A stretch of DNA of 64,000 nt from Allochromatium tepidum (GCF_018409545.1 NZ_AP024563.1:2968001-3032000), one strand, 5' to 3'. Positions 25,370 through 40,095 are shown, counted from the stretch's first letter. Made by a program: numbers and translations. The notes: generated from the letters alone by a model not told the origin.

Positions 25370-26602
25370 ATGCCTGCTCACGCCGCCATGCCGGAACGCC
25401 GGATCTCGCCCGCTCGCTCGTCCTCGCTCTTAGGCTCACCCCCGTCCATCTCGACATCCGCCCGCTGCCTTCAGACCGGAGTCCTGTGCGCCGCGCTGGC
25501 ACTGGCGCTCACCGGCTGCGAACCGGCCAAGCCCACGGCCGCCAAGCGCGAGATGCCGCCGCCGAGCGTGATCGCGGTCGCCGCCGAGACCAAGACCATC
25601 GAGGAGGAGGCGAAGTTCGTCGGGCGCGTGGTCGCGATCGATCGGGTCGAGTTGCGCGCGCGGGTCGAAGGTTTCCTCAAAGAACGACGCTTCAAGGAAG
25701 GCCAGACGGTCGCGGTCGGCGATGTGCTGTTCGTGATCGAACCCGATCAATACGCCGCCGTGGTCGAGCAGCGCGCCGCCGATCTGGAGAAGGCCAAGGC
25801 CGACTCACAGAACGCCGAGGCCCAGCTTGCGCGCGGTCTGGAGCTGCTCAAGCAGAAGAACATCGCGCAAGCCAAGGTCGACGAACTCCAGGCTACGGCC
25901 GTCGTGGCCAAGGCCGGCATCGCCCAGGCCCAGGCCGCTCTGAACGCCGCGCGCCTGGATCTGAGCTACACCCGGATCACCGCGCCGATCGCCGGTCGCA
26001 TCGGTCTGGCCAATCTGAGCGTCGGCAATCTGGTCGGGCCGTCTTCGGGCGTGCTGGCCACCATCGTCAGCCGCGATCCGATCCATGTCCGGTTCCCCGT
26101 GACCCAGCGCGATCTGCTCGCCGCGCGCCGTCAGATCGAGTCCAAGGGCGGCGATCCGCGTAAGGTCGTGATCCAGGTGCGTCTGCCCGACGGCCGGCTC
26201 TACGAGCATTCCGGGCACCTGGACTTCGTCGATGTCACCACGGACCGCGCGACCGACTCGGTCACACTGCGCGCCGAGCTACCCAATCCGGACGGCCTGC
26301 TGGTCGATGGTCAGTACGTCGGCGTGGTGGTGCAGAGCGGTGAGCCGGAGTCGGCGATCCTCGTCCGGCAGGCCGCCTTGCAGGTCGATCAGCAGGGACT
26401 CTATGTGCTGATCGTCGACGCCGAGAGCAAGGCGCAGGTCCGCCGTGTCAAGACCGGCCAGACCAAGGGCGCCGAGATCGCCGTCACCCAGGGCTTGAGC
26501 GCCGGTGATCTGGTCATCGTCGAGGGCATCCAGGGCGTCACCCCCGGTCAGCCGGTCAAGGCCGTTCCGCCCCAGCAGGCCGAGACGGAGGCGCAGCCAT
26601 GA
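25370..26602 (+). CDS. RND efflux periplasmic adaptor (MFP)
   Basis: Up to 410 residues; the real start may be the ATG 6 codons in (MPERRIS). A hydrophobic signal [12 protein letters not shown] ends in a lipobox, so Cys would be lipidated and anchored in the inner membrane facing the periplasm. The adaptor domains follow: barrel-sandwich [21 protein letters not shown], alpha-hairpin [21 protein letters not shown], and [22 protein letters not shown]. Its stop overlaps the ATG of the RND pump gene (ATGA). Partner of the AcrB-like pump. No TolC-type outer-membrane gene is present. Confidence 0.93.
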   Translation: MPAHAAMPERRISPARSSSLLGSPPSISTSARCLQTGVLCAALALALTGCEPAKPTAAKREMPPPSVIAVAAETKTIEEEAKFVGRVVAIDRVELRARVEGFLKERRFKEGQTVAVGDVLFVIEPDQYAAVVEQRAADLEKAKADSQNAEAQLARGLELLKQKNIAQAKVDELQATAVVAKAGIAQAQAALNAARLDLSYTRITAPIAGRIGLANLSVGNLVGPSSGVLATIVSRDPIHVRFPVTQRDLLAARRQIESKGGDPRKVVIQVRLPDGRLYEHSGHLDFVDVTTDRATDSVTLRAELPNPDGLLVDGQYVGVVVQSGEPESAILVRQAALQVDQQGLYVLIVDAESKAQVRRVKTGQTKGAEIAVTQGLSAGDLVIVEGIQGVTPGQPVKAVPPQQAETEAQP

Positions 26603-29600
26603 TCTCGGACGTCTTCATCGATCGCCCGCGACTGGCGATCGTCATCTCGGTGGTGCCGACCCTGGTCGGCTTGGTGGCGCTGACCCAGCTTCCGGTCGCC
26701 CAGTTCCCCGACATCGTCCCGCCCCAGGTCTCGGTGAGCACCAGCTATCCGGGCGCGAGCGCGGCCGTGGTCGAGTCGACCGTCGCCCAGCCGCTGGAGT
26801 CGCGCATCAACGGCGTCGACAACATGCTCTACATGAAGTCGTCGAGCAACAACGACGGCAGCTATACCCTCACCGTCACCTTCGCACTCGGCACCGACCC
26901 GGACATCAACACGGTCAACGTCCAGAACCGCGCCAATCTGGCCATGGCCCAGCTTCCGGAGGAGGTCAAGCGCCAGGGACTGACGGTCAAGAAGAAGTCC
27001 TCGGCCATGTTGCAGGTGGTGGCGCTCTATTCGCCCAAGGATTCCTATGACGGGCTGTTCCTGAGCAACTATGCCGCCATCAACGTCACCGACACGCTCG
27101 CGCGCGTGCCCGGTGTCGGCGAGGTCTCGCAGTTCGGGCCGCTCGACTACAGCATGCGCATCTGGCTCGATTCGGATCGGCTGACCGCGCTCGGACTGAT
27201 GCCCTCGGATGTCGTCTCGGCGATCCAGAGTCAGAACGTCCAGGCCGCCGTCGGGCGCATCGGCGCCCAGCCCATGACCTCGGATCAGCAGTTCCAGATC
27301 ACGCTCCAGACCCAGGGCCGGCTGAGCGATGTCGATGAGTTCGAGCGCATCCTGGTGCGTGCCAACCCGGACGGCTCGCGTATCCTGGTGCGGGACGTGG
27401 CGCGCGTGGAACTCGGCTCTAAGCAGTCCGATTCATCCAGCCGACTCGATGGACGGCCCACGGCGGCCATGGCCATCTATCTGGCACCGGGCGCGAATGC
27501 GGTGGCGGTGGCCGATGGCGTCGACGCGGCCATGAAGAAGCTGGCTGAGCGCTTCCCGGACGATCTCGAGTATGCGGTCGTCTATGACACCACGGACTTC
27601 GTCAAGGCGAGTCTGGAGAAGGTCGTCCATACCCTGTTCGAAGCCTTCGTGCTGGTCATCCTGGTGGTGTTCCTGTTCCTGGGCAGCCGGCGCGCGACCC
27701 TGATCCCGCTGATCGCGGTGCCCGTGGCCCTGATCGGTTCCCTGGCCTTCCTGCTGCTGATCGGGTTCTCGCTCAACACCATCTCGCTGCTGGCCATGGT
27801 GCTGGCCATCGGCATCGTGGTCGACGATGCCATCGTGGTGGTCGAGAACGTCGAGCGCCTCATGGAAGAGGAAGGGCTGTCACCGCGCGAGGCGGCCAAG
27901 AAGGCGATGGGCCAGATCACCGGCCCCATCATCGCCATCACCCTGGTGCTGCTGTCGGTGTTCCTGCCGGTGGCCTTCATCCCCGGCATCACCGGACAGC
28001 TGTTCCAGCAGTTCGCGGCCGTGGTCGCCTTCTCGATGCTGATCTCGGCGATCAATGCGCTCACGCTCTCGCCGGCGCTGTGCGCCATCCTGCTCAAGCC
28101 GACGCATCACAGGCGCGGCCCCATGCGCTATGTCCTGGGCGGCATCGATCGGATCCGCGACGGCTATGCGTCCGTGGTGCGGCGTCTGGTGCGGTTCTCG
28201 CTCCTGGTGCTGGTGTTGATCGCCGGTGTCGGGCTGGCGACCGGCTGGCTGTTCAAGGTCACGCCGACCGGCTTCCTGCCGACCGAGGACCAGGGCGCCT
28301 TCATGGCCCATGTCCAGTTGCCCGAGGGCGCTTCGGTCAACCGCACCCAGGCGGTCGTCGAACAGGTCGAGAAGATCGTGCTCGCCGACCCGGCGGTGGA
28401 GCATGTGATCGCCGTCCCCGGTTACAACATCGTCGACGGCAGCATCCAGTCCAACGCGGCGGCGATCGTCGGGCGGCTCAAGCCGTTCGAGGAACGCACC
28501 ACGCCGGAGCTCAAGGCGACGGCGGTCATCCGGCGCATCGCCGTCGAAACCGCCGGTCTGTCGGCGGCGCGCGTGATGCCTTTCAACCTGCCGCCCATCG
28601 TGGGTCTGGGCACGGGCAGCGGCTTCGAGTATCAGTTGCTCGATCTCCAGGGCAGCGAACCGGCCGATCTGGCGGCGGTGATGCGCGGTCTGGTGGTGGC
28701 GGCCAATCAGGATCCGGTGCTCTCGCGCGTCTATTCGACCTGGACCACCACCAATCCGCAGGTCGATCTCAAGCTCGACCGCGAGAAGGCGCAGACGCTC
28801 GGGTTGCCGATCAACAGCATCTTCAACGCGCTCCAGTCGACGCTCGGCGGCTACTATGTCAACGACTTCAACCGCTTCGGTCGGGTGTGGCAGGTCAAGG
28901 TCCAGGGCGAGGAGTCCGACCGCGAAGCCTTCGAGGACGTCTACCGCATCCATGTCCGCAACACCGCAGGTGAGATGGTGCCGCTGCGCGCGCTCATGTC
29001 CGCCGAGCTGATCGTCGGCCCCCAGCTCATCCAGCGTTACAACAACTATCGCAGTGTCACGCTTCAGGGCGGCCCCAAGCCGGGTTACAGCTCGGGCGAG
29101 GCGATCGCGGCCATGGAGCGCGTCTCGGCCGAGACCTTGCCGAACGGCTATGGTTTCGACTGGACCGGCACCGCGCTCCAGGAGAAGGAGGCCGGCGGCA
29201 AGACGCCGATCGTGCTGGGTCTGGCGGTGCTCTTCGCCTATCTGTTCCTGGTCGGACTCTACGAGAGTTGGTCGATGCCGGCGGCGGTGCTGCTCTCGGT
29301 CACGGTCGGCGTGTTCGGGGCCATGGTGGCACTCCTGATCGCCCACTTGCCCAATGACCTCTATGCGCAGGTCGGTCTGGTGGTGCTGATCGGACTGGCG
29401 AGCAAGAACGCCATCCTCATCGTCGAGTTCGCCATGGAGCAGCGCGCCTCGGGCAAATCCATCCAGGAGGCCGCCGTCACGGGTGCGCGTCTGCGGATCC
29501 GGGCCGTGCTCATGACCAGTTTCGCCTTCATCCTGGGGCTGGTGCCGCTGATCCTGGCCAGCGGAGCCGGGGAGGCCAGTCAGCGCGCGGTCGGCACGGC

Positions 29601-29760
29601 GGTCTTCGGCGGGATGCTGGCGGCGGCCTCGATCGGTATCTTCCTGATCCCGATGCTCTATGTGGTGTTCCAGCGGCTGCGCGAATGGGTGCATGGCGGT
29701 GCTTCCCGGAGCGGTAGCGGTGAACCCAACGCGATCCAGTCCACTGAGGTCCGTCCATAA
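26599..29760 (+). CDS. RND multidrug efflux permease, HAE1 family
   Basis: 1053 residues, AcrB/MexB-like trimeric proton antiporter of the inner membrane. It opens [27 protein letters not shown] (TM1), has two large periplasmic porter regions and twelve membrane helices in two repeats. The TM4 proton-relay pair is visible in [22 protein letters not shown]. The TM11-12 region contains [17 protein letters not shown], the family repeat. Coupled to the adaptor gene. The substrate cannot be told from sequence; HAE1 pumps export drugs, dyes or metabolites. Confidence 0.95.
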   Translation: MISDVFIDRPRLAIVISVVPTLVGLVALTQLPVAQFPDIVPPQVSVSTSYPGASAAVVESTVAQPLESRINGVDNMLYMKSSSNNDGSYTLTVTFALGTDPDINTVNVQNRANLAMAQLPEEVKRQGLTVKKKSSAMLQVVALYSPKDSYDGLFLSNYAAINVTDTLARVPGVGEVSQFGPLDYSMRIWLDSDRLTALGLMPSDVVSAIQSQNVQAAVGRIGAQPMTSDQQFQITLQTQGRLSDVDEFERILVRANPDGSRILVRDVARVELGSKQSDSSSRLDGRPTAAMAIYLAPGANAVAVADGVDAAMKKLAERFPDDLEYAVVYDTTDFVKASLEKVVHTLFEAFVLVILVVFLFLGSRRATLIPLIAVPVALIGSLAFLLLIGFSLNTISLLAMVLAIGIVVDDAIVVVENVERLMEEEGLSPREAAKKAMGQITGPIIAITLVLLSVFLPVAFIPGITGQLFQQFAAVVAFSMLISAINALTLSPALCAILLKPTHHRRGPMRYVLGGIDRIRDGYASVVRRLVRFSLLVLVLIAGVGLATGWLFKVTPTGFLPTEDQGAFMAHVQLPEGASVNRTQAVVEQVEKIVLADPAVEHVIAVPGYNIVDGSIQSNAAAIVGRLKPFEERTTPELKATAVIRRIAVETAGLSAARVMPFNLPPIVGLGTGSGFEYQLLDLQGSEPADLAAVMRGLVVAANQDPVLSRVYSTWTTTNPQVDLKLDREKAQTLGLPINSIFNALQSTLGGYYVNDFNRFGRVWQVKVQGEESDREAFEDVYRIHVRNTAGEMVPLRALMSAELIVGPQLIQRYNNYRSVTLQGGPKPGYSSGEAIAAMERVSAETLPNGYGFDWTGTALQEKEAGGKTPIVLGLAVLFAYLFLVGLYESWSMPAAVLLSVTVGVFGAMVALLIAHLPNDLYAQVGLVVLIGLASKNAILIVEFAMEQRASGKSIQEAAVTGARLRIRAVLMTSFAFILGLVPLILASGAGEASQRAVGTAVFGGMLAAASIGIFLIPMLYVVFQRLREWVHGGASRSGSGEPNAIQSTEVRP

Positions 29761-29803
29761 TGATACGGCTCGAGATGCTCTGACCATTGCGGAGGAATGA
29801 CGG

Positions 29804-30382
29804 ATGGAAGCGATCGACCTTTACAATCCCATTCATCGTTTGAGCGTGGAGCGGTTCCACCGATTGATCGAGGCCGGCATCCTCGATGAAGGCGACCGTG
29901 TGGAACTGATCGACGGGGAGATGCGCGATATGCCACCGATTGGACCGCCGCACGGCAGTACGACCGATACACTGACGATGCTATTCGCACCGCCGTTGGC
30001 GGGACGGGCGATCATCCGCGTTCGGGGTCCGCTGACGCTCGACGACGGCACCGAGGTCTATCCGGACTTCATGGTCTTGAGGTGGCGCGACGACCGCTAT
30101 GCGCGCGCCAACCCCACGCCCGAGGACGTCCGGTTGCTGATCGAGGTCGCCGACAGCAGTCTGGCGCTCGACCGGGGTCTGAAGCTGGGCAAATATGCGC
30201 GTGCCGGTATCGGTCGCTATTGGGTCGCCGACATTCCGCATCGCACCCTGCACGACTATCGCGATCCCGACCGTTTCGGCGGACGCTACCGGCAGTTGCA
30301 TTCACTCAGCGAGGGCCGGATCAGCGTCACCATCGAAGACGCCGAGATCCAGGTTCGGATCGCAGAGTTGTTTCCAGGCTGA
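29804..30382 (+). CDS. Uma2 family endonuclease-like protein
   Basis: 192 residues from an ATG preceded by GGAGGAATGACGG. The Uma2/DUF820 pattern is clear: GDRVELIDGEMRDMPPIGPPHG, EVYPDFMVLR and VRLLIEVADSSLALDRGLKLGKYARAGI, giving the restriction-endonuclease-like D-(x)n-ExxxK-type core with Asp in YPDFMVL, Glu in LIEVAD and Lys in KLGKYA. These proteins are frequent in cyanobacteria and in some other bacteria, often in many copies; their biological role is not settled. It stands alone behind the efflux pump. Confidence 0.85.
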   Translation: MEAIDLYNPIHRLSVERFHRLIEAGILDEGDRVELIDGEMRDMPPIGPPHGSTTDTLTMLFAPPLAGRAIIRVRGPLTLDDGTEVYPDFMVLRWRDDRYARANPTPEDVRLLIEVADSSLALDRGLKLGKYARAGIGRYWVADIPHRTLHDYRDPDRFGGRYRQLHSLSEGRISVTIEDAEIQVRIAELFPG

Positions 30383-30438
30383 GTCGCCACCAATCCTAGT
30401 CCATCCATTGATCCATCAACCAACGACATCGCCATCGA

Positions 30439-30879
30439 ATGACCATGCTGTACAGAACCGTTCGGCGCTTCGTCGCGCTCATCGCCACCAGTCTCGTCTT
30501 CGTCGCCTGCACCCAGGCGGCGAACCTCGACCTCAGTCCGGAAGAGGCGCTCGCAAAGTCCCGCTCGGGCGAGATCATCCTGGTCGACATCCGTACTCCC
30601 CCCGAATGGCGTCAGACCGGTGTGGCCCCCGAGGCCCATCGGATCGACATGACCGATCCCAAGTTCATCGAACGTCTGCTCCAGGATATGGGCGGCGACA
30701 AGTCGGCCCCCATCGCCCTGATCTGCCGGACCGGCAACCGCAGCGGCTATGTGCAGCAACAGTTGCAGAAGATGGGATTCAGTCAGGTCTACAACGTCCC
30801 CGAGGGCATGGCGGGCAGCCGCTCCGGTCCGGGCTGGGTGCGTCGCGGTCTGCCGGTGGACGCCTGTACCAACTGTTGA
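30439..30879 (+). CDS. Exported rhodanese-like sulfurtransferase
   Basis: 146 residues. An N-terminal hydrophobic segment ([18 protein letters not shown]) looks like a signal peptide, possibly with a lipid-modified Cys24, so the protein is periplasmic. The rhodanese domain has [15 protein letters not shown] and the active-site loop CRTGNRSG with Cys96. Such proteins carry sulfane sulfur as a persulfide. Six residues from the end the tail reads DACTNC, two extra cysteines. In a sulfur-oxidising host a role in sulfur transfer or redox is attractive, but this is inference. Confidence 0.85.
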   Translation: MTMLYRTVRRFVALIATSLVFVACTQAANLDLSPEEALAKSRSGEIILVDIRTPPEWRQTGVAPEAHRIDMTDPKFIERLLQDMGGDKSAPIALICRTGNRSGYVQQQLQKMGFSQVYNVPEGMAGSRSGPGWVRRGLPVDACTNC

Positions 30880-30943
30880 TCCCGTTCGTCCGCCGATCCC
30901 GGATCTCCAATCCCTTGCAACCAACCCCGAAGAAGGAAAACCG

Positions 30944-31507
<564 letters not shown>

Positions 31508-31511
31508 GACG

Positions 31512-31552
31512 ATCGGGACTCAGGCATTTTCACCCAGATAGCCGGAGTCCCG
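31512..31552. terminator. Possible hairpin after the cyclophilin gene
   Basis: GGGACTC near 31515 is complementary to GAGTCCC near 31545, with a loop of about 23 bases. There is no T-run, so termination is uncertain. Confidence 0.25.
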
Positions 31553-31596
31553 TAATTCCGCGATCGTGGCGCTCGTCGTGTTCGAGAGCGTCTCCA

Positions 31597-32252
31597 TTGG
31601 ACATCAGCGCACGCAAGCAGACCGAGGAACGTCTGCTCAAGACCAAGGAGGCCGCCGAGGCGGCCAACGTCGCCAAGAGCCGTTTCCTGGCCACCATGAG
31701 CCATGAGATCCGCACGCCCATGAACGGTATCCTGGGCATGGCGCAGTTGCTGTTGATCCCGAATCTCACCGAGCAGGAGCGTCTCGACTATGCGCGTACC
31801 ATCCTGAGTTCGGGCCAGAGTCTGCTCAAGCTGCTCAACGACATCCTCGACTATTCCAAGATCGAGGCCGGCAAGTTGCAGCTCGAACGTCTTCCCTTCA
31901 GTCCCGAGCGGCTCATCTACGAGGTCCGGGCGTTGTTCGTCGAGTCGGCACGCGACAAGGGACTGGAGTTCGAAGCACGCTGGCTGGGCCGGGCGGGACA
32001 GGACTATCAGGCCGACGCGCATCGTCTGCGTCAGATGCTGGCCAATCTGGTCGGCAACGCGATCAAGTTCACCGAGCGGGGGCGGGTGCGGCTCGAGGCC
32101 GAGGAGGTCGAACGGCAAGGGGGCTGGGCGGTGCTCGAATTCGCCGTCACGGATACCGGCATCGGCATTCCCGCCGACACCCAGGCGCGGCTGTTCCAGC
32201 CGTTCTCGCAAGCCGACGACTCGATCACGCGCCGGCATGGCGGAACCGGACT
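31597..32252 (+). pseudogene. Sensor histidine kinase, truncated at both ends
   Basis: The frame begins inside [12 protein letters not shown], the normal end of a PAS/PAC domain, with no PAS sequence upstream. It then has the H-box [19 protein letters not shown] with the phospho-His, the N-box [12 protein letters not shown], the G1-box VTDTGIGIP and the G2 region RRHGGTGL. At 32253 the family expectation (GLGLAISRRL) is broken and the frame runs 20 nonsense residues to a stop at 32316. Hybrid kinases of this style are usually over 600 residues. Both input and receiver parts are gone, so this is a relic. Confidence 0.8.
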
Positions 32253-32338
32253 CCATGCCCGACCCAAGGGCTGGTGTGGCGTTTTCGGTGCGAAGGCTGT
32301 CCGTTGTTGCGCATGATGAGTACGGAACGGAATTGATC

Positions 32339-33355
32339 TCAGGTCATGACCCCAGGCGCGACACTGTAGCTGTCGAGCACGTTGATATAGTTGGCGCGTT
32401 CCAGTTCAGCCGGGTTTGGCACGGTCAGGGCGCTGACCCGACCCCGGAAGTCCTCGACCGACTCGAAGCCCTGTTCCTCCATCCAGTCCTCGATGCCGCG
32501 CAGGATCAGGCCGGTATAGGCCGGTCCCTTCTGGAGCAGCACGCTGCACAGATGCACCACGTCCGCACCGGCGAGCAGCAGCTTGATGGCGTCCTCCGAT
32601 GTATGGACACCGCCGGTGGCACCGAGCGACAGCCCCGGAATGCGACCGTACAGCAGCGCGATCCAGCGCATGGCCGGCAGCGCCTCAGCCGACGTCGAGG
32701 GATGCAGCCGCGCCTGGAGCCGCAGACTATCGATGTTGATATCGGGCTGATAGAAGCGGTTGAACAGTGAGACCCCATTGGCGCCCGCTGCGGCCAGCCG
32801 TCCGACGAAATGCCCGATGGAGCTGAAACTCGGCGAGAGCTTCATGTTGATCGGAATCCGGATCCGGCCCCGCAGTTCGGTCAACAGATCCAGATAGCGC
32901 TGTTCGACCTGCGCGCCGCTCTGGCTGATGTCGCCCGCGATGTAATAGACATTGAGTTCGAGCGCATCGGCGCCGGCCTGCTGGAGTTCGAGCGCGTGCT
33001 TGACCCAGCCGCCTGCCGTGACCCCATTGAGACTGGCGATCACCGGGATGTCCAGGCTCTCCTTCAGCCGCCGGATCTGTTCCAGATACCGCTCCAGGCC
33101 GTTCTCGAAGTCCTGATGATCGGGCAGGAAGCCGGCGCTCGACTCGGCGAACCCCGTGTCCTGATGATGCAGGAAGCGGGTCATGGATTCGGCCTCGGCG
33201 GTGATCGCCTCCTCGAACAGCGAATACATGACGATGGCCGCCGCGCCGCTGTCCTCCATCTCGCGCGCGGCCGAGAGGCTCCGGGAGAGCGGCGAGGCGG
33301 ACGGCACCAGGGGGTTCTTGAGCGTCAGTCCGAGATACGTTGTCTTCAGGTTCAT
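32339..33355 (-). CDS. Dihydroorotate dehydrogenase-like flavoprotein
   Basis: 338 residues, a PyrD class-1-like TIM barrel: LTLKNPLVPSASPLSRSL at the start, VIASLNGVTAGGWV, ALELNVYYIA, INMKLSPSFSS, and the FMN phosphate-binding end LSLGATGGVHTSEDAIKLLLAGADVVHLCS. Genes of this type regularly sit beside pyruvate:ferredoxin oxidoreductase genes, as here (78 bases downstream of nifJ on the same strand), so it probably serves an anaerobic redox function and not pyrimidine synthesis. The true electron partner is unknown. Confidence 0.85.
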   Translation of the reverse strand: MNLKTTYLGLTLKNPLVPSASPLSRSLSAAREMEDSGAAAIVMYSLFEEAITAEAESMTRFLHHQDTGFAESSAGFLPDHQDFENGLERYLEQIRRLKESLDIPVIASLNGVTAGGWVKHALELQQAGADALELNVYYIAGDISQSGAQVEQRYLDLLTELRGRIRIPINMKLSPSFSSIGHFVGRLAAAGANGVSLFNRFYQPDINIDSLRLQARLHPSTSAEALPAMRWIALLYGRIPGLSLGATGGVHTSEDAIKLLLAGADVVHLCSVLLQKGPAYTGLILRGIEDWMEEQGFESVEDFRGRVSALTVPNPAELERANYINVLDSYSVAPGVMT

Positions 33356-33433
33356 AGCCTTTGAAACCTCGTGCTAGAGACGTTGAAATCGGAGGGCGGG
33401 CGGCTGGGTTTGCCGTCCGCCGCTACGCTGCTG

Positions 33434-37015
<3,582 letters not shown>

Positions 37016-37087
37016 CGGACTGTCCATTGGTGTGGGTGGAACGGGATGACCGCGAAGCGAGATGCCAAGCGCGGCACTCAGGGGCAC

Positions 37088-37093
37088 ACTATA
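37088..37093 (-). promoter_or_regulatory. Putative -10 box of nifJ
   Basis: Minus-strand TATAGT 73 bases upstream of the nifJ ATG. No TTGACA-like hexamer lies 16-18 bases upstream, as is common for activator-dependent promoters. If used, transcription would start near 37082. Confidence 0.4.
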
Positions 37094-37155
37094 GACCGAA
37101 AACAGGTCGCGTTGGTGACGGCTCACGACGAGCGGCGGTACGAATCGGCGTTCTC

Positions 37156-37169
37156 CTGATCGAGATCAA
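37156..37169 (-). promoter_or_regulatory. FNR/ANR-type operator upstream of nifJ
   Basis: The minus strand reads TTGAT-ctcg-ATCAG, 9 of 10 conserved positions of the FNR consensus TTGAT-N4-ATCAA. Its centre is about 80 bases upstream of the start predicted from the TATAGT box, close to a class I activator position (-82.5). It lies between the divergent nifJ and rimI genes. FNR proteins carry an oxygen-labile 4Fe-4S cluster, so anaerobic induction of nifJ is expected. Confidence 0.6.
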
Positions 37170-37235
37170 GTGCGCGTGACTGGGGTTTTGAGCGATGATT
37201 CGAGCTGGGGTTCAAATCTTGGGGGACGGAATCGA

Positions 37236-37748
37236 GTGAATACCGCTTCGGAGCGGGGCGCGAGTACGGACAGGGGTACAGACGCGCGCTTGCGCTTGCG
37301 GCCTATGTGTCGGCCGGATCTGGACGCCGTGCTTGCGGTCGAGCGCGCGGCCTATGTCTTTCCCTGGAGTCGGGAGATCTTCGAGGACTGTTTGAAGGCC
37401 GGCTACAGCTGCTGGCTCGGCGAGATCGACGTGACCATCGTCGCGTATGGCGTGATGTCGGTCGCGGCCGGGGAGTGTCAGATCTTCAATCTCGGCGTCC
37501 ATCCCGACCGGCAGGGGCGCGGACTGGGACGCCGGATGCTGCGTCATCTGCTGCGGCTGGCGCGTCGGCGTAAGGCCGAAACGGCTTTTCTGGAGGTGCG
37601 CGTCTCGAATGCAGCGGCGCTGGCGCTCTATCGCGCCGAGGGATTCTGTGAGGTCGGTCGGCGGCGCAACTATTACCCCGCGCCCAATGGGCGCGAGGAC
37701 GCGCTCGTCCTGGCACTCGAATTGATGACGGATGAGGCGGAGTTCTGA
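37236..37748 (+). CDS. rimI: Ribosomal protein S18-alanine N-acetyltransferase
   Basis: 170 residues from the GTG at 37236, preceded by GGACGGAATCGA. GNAT fold: AVERAAYVFPWSREIFEDCLKAGYSCWL (the RimI opening with Pro-Trp-Ser), IFNLGVHPDRQGRGLGRRMLRHLL (acetyl-CoA loop RQGRGLG), and LEVRVSNAAALALYRAEGFCEVGRRRNYY. It acetylates the N-terminus of ribosomal protein S18 in the cytoplasm. The longer frame back to 37170 would overlap the FNR-type site and is not favoured. The gene ends 3 bases from the convergent trpE stop. Confidence 0.88.
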   Translation: MNTASERGASTDRGTDARLRLRPMCRPDLDAVLAVERAAYVFPWSREIFEDCLKAGYSCWLGEIDVTIVAYGVMSVAAGECQIFNLGVHPDRQGRGLGRRMLRHLLRLARRRKAETAFLEVRVSNAAALALYRAEGFCEVGRRRNYYPAPNGREDALVLALELMTDEAEF

Positions 37749-37751
37749 GCT

Positions 37752-39251
37752 TCAGACCCGCTTCACGCCACAACCATAGCGGTCGATCCCGACCTCGGCG
37801 GCGGTGACGGCGCGAAAGATCGCGCGGCCCTTGTTCATGGTCTCCTGCCACTCGGACTCGGGCACCGAGTCGGCGACGATGCCGGCGCCGGCCTGGATGT
37901 GCAGGGTGCCGTCCCGGATGACGGCGGTGCGGATGGCGATGGCCGTGTCCATGTTGCCGTTCCAGGACAGATAGCCGACCGCGCCCGAATAGATGCCGCG
38001 CTTGACCGGCTCCAGCTCGTCGATGATCTCCATGGCGCGGATCTTGGGCGCGCCCGAGACGGTCCCGGCGGGGAAGGTAGCGCGCAGCACGTCGATGGCG
38101 CTCAGTCCTTCCTTGAGCGTGCCGATGACGTTGGAGACGATGTGCATCACATGCGAATAGCGCTCGACGATCATCTTGTCGGTCAGGCGCACACTGCCGA
38201 TCTCGGAGACGCGCCCGGTGTCGTTGCGCCCGAGATCGATCAGCATCAGATGCTCGGCCAGTTCCTTGGGGTCGGCCAGCAGCTCGGCTTCGAGCGCCTG
38301 GTCCTCGGCCTCGGTGTGACCGCGCCGTCGGGTGCCGGCGATCGGACGCACCGTGACCACGCCGTCTTCCAGTCGGGTCAGGATCTCGGGCGAGGAACCG
38401 ACGATGTGGAAGTCGGCCAGATCCAGGAAGTACATATAGGGCGAGGGATTCAGCCCGCGCAACGCCCGATAGAGATCGAGCGGCGGAGCACCGAAGGGGA
38501 TCGAGAGCCGCTGTGAGAGCACCACCTGCATACAGTCGCCGGCGAGGATGTACTCCTTGATGCGCTCGACGGCCTGCTTGAACGCGGTCTCGGTGAAACC
38601 CGAGACGAAGTGCGATTCCTCGACCTCGCGCGGCGGGTTGCTCTGACCATTGGGGATCGGCTGACGCATCATCGCATTCAGCGCACCGATGCGCGCCTCG
38701 CCCGCCTCCAGGGTGTCCCCGGCGGTCGGGTCCAGATGCACGATGATATAGAGCCGCCCGCTGAGGTTGTCGAACACGACCACCTCGTCCGAAACCATCA
38801 GTAGGATATCCGGCGTGCCGAGCTGATCGGGATTGGGACAGACCGCCAGCTTCGGCTCGATATAGCGGATGGTGTCATAGCCGAAATAGCCGACCAGACC
38901 GCCGGTGAAACGCGGTAGACCCTCGATCTCGGCGACCTGGAACCGGCTCTGGTACTGCTCGATCCAGGCCAGCGGATCGGCGCTCTCGGTCGACTCGATC
39001 ACCTGACCGTCGCGCTCGACCCGGATCTGATGACCGCGGATCTTGATGACGGTGCGCGCCGGCAGGCCGATGATGGAGTAGCGACCCCATTTCTCGCCGC
39101 CCTGCACCGACTCGAACAGATAGGAATAGGGCCCCTTGGCCAGCTTGAGATAGACGCTCAGCGGGGTTTCGAGGTCGGCGAGCACCTCGCAGGCGACTGG
39201 AATGCGGTTGTAGCCCTGCTCGGCGAGGGCGTTGAAGGTCTTGGGGGTCAT
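37752..39251 (-). CDS. trpE: Anthranilate synthase component I
   Basis: 499 residues from the ATG at 39251 ([19 protein letters not shown]), with GGAG 7 bases upstream. It converts chorismate to anthranilate with the TrpG amidotransferase, the first step of tryptophan synthesis. The feedback site element is visible as [17 protein letters not shown]. The catalytic core contains [45 protein letters not shown] and [18 protein letters not shown]. It is the third gene of rpe-gph-trpE, an arrangement common in gammaproteobacteria. There is no obvious leader peptide with Trp codons in the 138 bases before it. Confidence 0.96.
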   Translation of the reverse strand: MTPKTFNALAEQGYNRIPVACEVLADLETPLSVYLKLAKGPYSYLFESVQGGEKWGRYSIIGLPARTVIKIRGHQIRVERDGQVIESTESADPLAWIEQYQSRFQVAEIEGLPRFTGGLVGYFGYDTIRYIEPKLAVCPNPDQLGTPDILLMVSDEVVVFDNLSGRLYIIVHLDPTAGDTLEAGEARIGALNAMMRQPIPNGQSNPPREVEESHFVSGFTETAFKQAVERIKEYILAGDCMQVVLSQRLSIPFGAPPLDLYRALRGLNPSPYMYFLDLADFHIVGSSPEILTRLEDGVVTVRPIAGTRRRGHTEAEDQALEAELLADPKELAEHLMLIDLGRNDTGRVSEIGSVRLTDKMIVERYSHVMHIVSNVIGTLKEGLSAIDVLRATFPAGTVSGAPKIRAMEIIDELEPVKRGIYSGAVGYLSWNGNMDTAIAIRTAVIRDGTLHIQAGAGIVADSVPESEWQETMNKGRAIFRAVTAAEVGIDRYGCGVKRV

Positions 39252-39389
39252 CGGGGATCTCCGGACGCTGGAAAAGGACTGGGGTTGTGAACGCGACCTC
39301 AGCGTCGCCATCGCCGGGATCTCATGCCCCCTCCTAGAGTCCGATCGAACCGGAATCCCATCGTCTGCCTGCTCCTGATCCTGCGGTCC

Positions 39390-40064
39390 TCAGCTCGCCA
39401 GCAGCTCACGCAGCTCGACGAACGAATCGATCACCGCGTCCGGGTCGGATTCGCGGATATCGACTCCGTGGTTGTAGCCGTAGCTGGTACAGATGATCTT
39501 GAACCCGGCCGCGCGCGCGGCGTTCACATCGCTCACCGAGTCGCCGATCATCAGCGACGCTTTCGGCTTGACGCCGAAATGACCGGCGGCATGGATCAAC
39601 GGCAGCGGATCGGGCTTCTTGCGCGGCAGGGTGTCGCCGCTGATGACGATGCCGAAGAAGTCGTAGATCCCGAGATGCTGGAGCAGCGGTTCGGTGAAGC
39701 GCGCCGCCTTGTTGGTGACGCAGCCGAGCGGATAGCCCGCGTCCCGCATGAACTCCAGCCCTTCGCGCACGCCCGGATAGAGTCCGGAGCGATTGAAGGT
39801 GTTCTCGGCATAGAGTTCGAGAAAGATCGGATAGGCGCGCTGATAGTCGGTCTCGTCCGGCTCGCCGTCGAGCTGACCGATCAGGGCGCGGCGCACCAGA
39901 CGCTCGATCCCGTTGCCCACCCAGGTGCGCACGGCCGCCTCGCCGCGCGCCGGGCGTCCGAGCCGCGCCATCATGGCATCGACGCAATAGGTCAGATCCG
40001 GAACACTGTCGACCAGGGTTCCATCGAGGTCGATCAGGATCATCTTCGGCTGCAACAGTGACAT
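39390..40064 (-). CDS. gph: Phosphoglycolate phosphatase
   Basis: 224 residues from the ATG at 40064. HAD superfamily hydrolase: motif I LIDLDGTLVDSVPDL with nucleophile and acid Asp, motif II VISGD, motif III Lys in RKKPDPLPL, and motif IV MIGDSVSDVNAARAAG. It removes phosphate from 2-phosphoglycolate made by Rubisco oxygenation or DNA repair, so the neighbouring Calvin-cycle epimerase rpe is functionally fitting. Separated from rpe by 31 bases. The open frame extends upstream of this ATG but that part is antisense to rpe conservation. Confidence 0.94.
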   Translation of the reverse strand: MSLLQPKMILIDLDGTLVDSVPDLTYCVDAMMARLGRPARGEAAVRTWVGNGIERLVRRALIGQLDGEPDETDYQRAYPIFLELYAENTFNRSGLYPGVREGLEFMRDAGYPLGCVTNKAARFTEPLLQHLGIYDFFGIVISGDTLPRKKPDPLPLIHAAGHFGVKPKASLMIGDSVSDVNAARAAGFKIICTSYGYNHGVDIRESDPDAVIDSFVELRELLAS

Positions 40065-40095
40065 GGGCGCGGACTCCGGAAGCGAGCGGGCAGGA

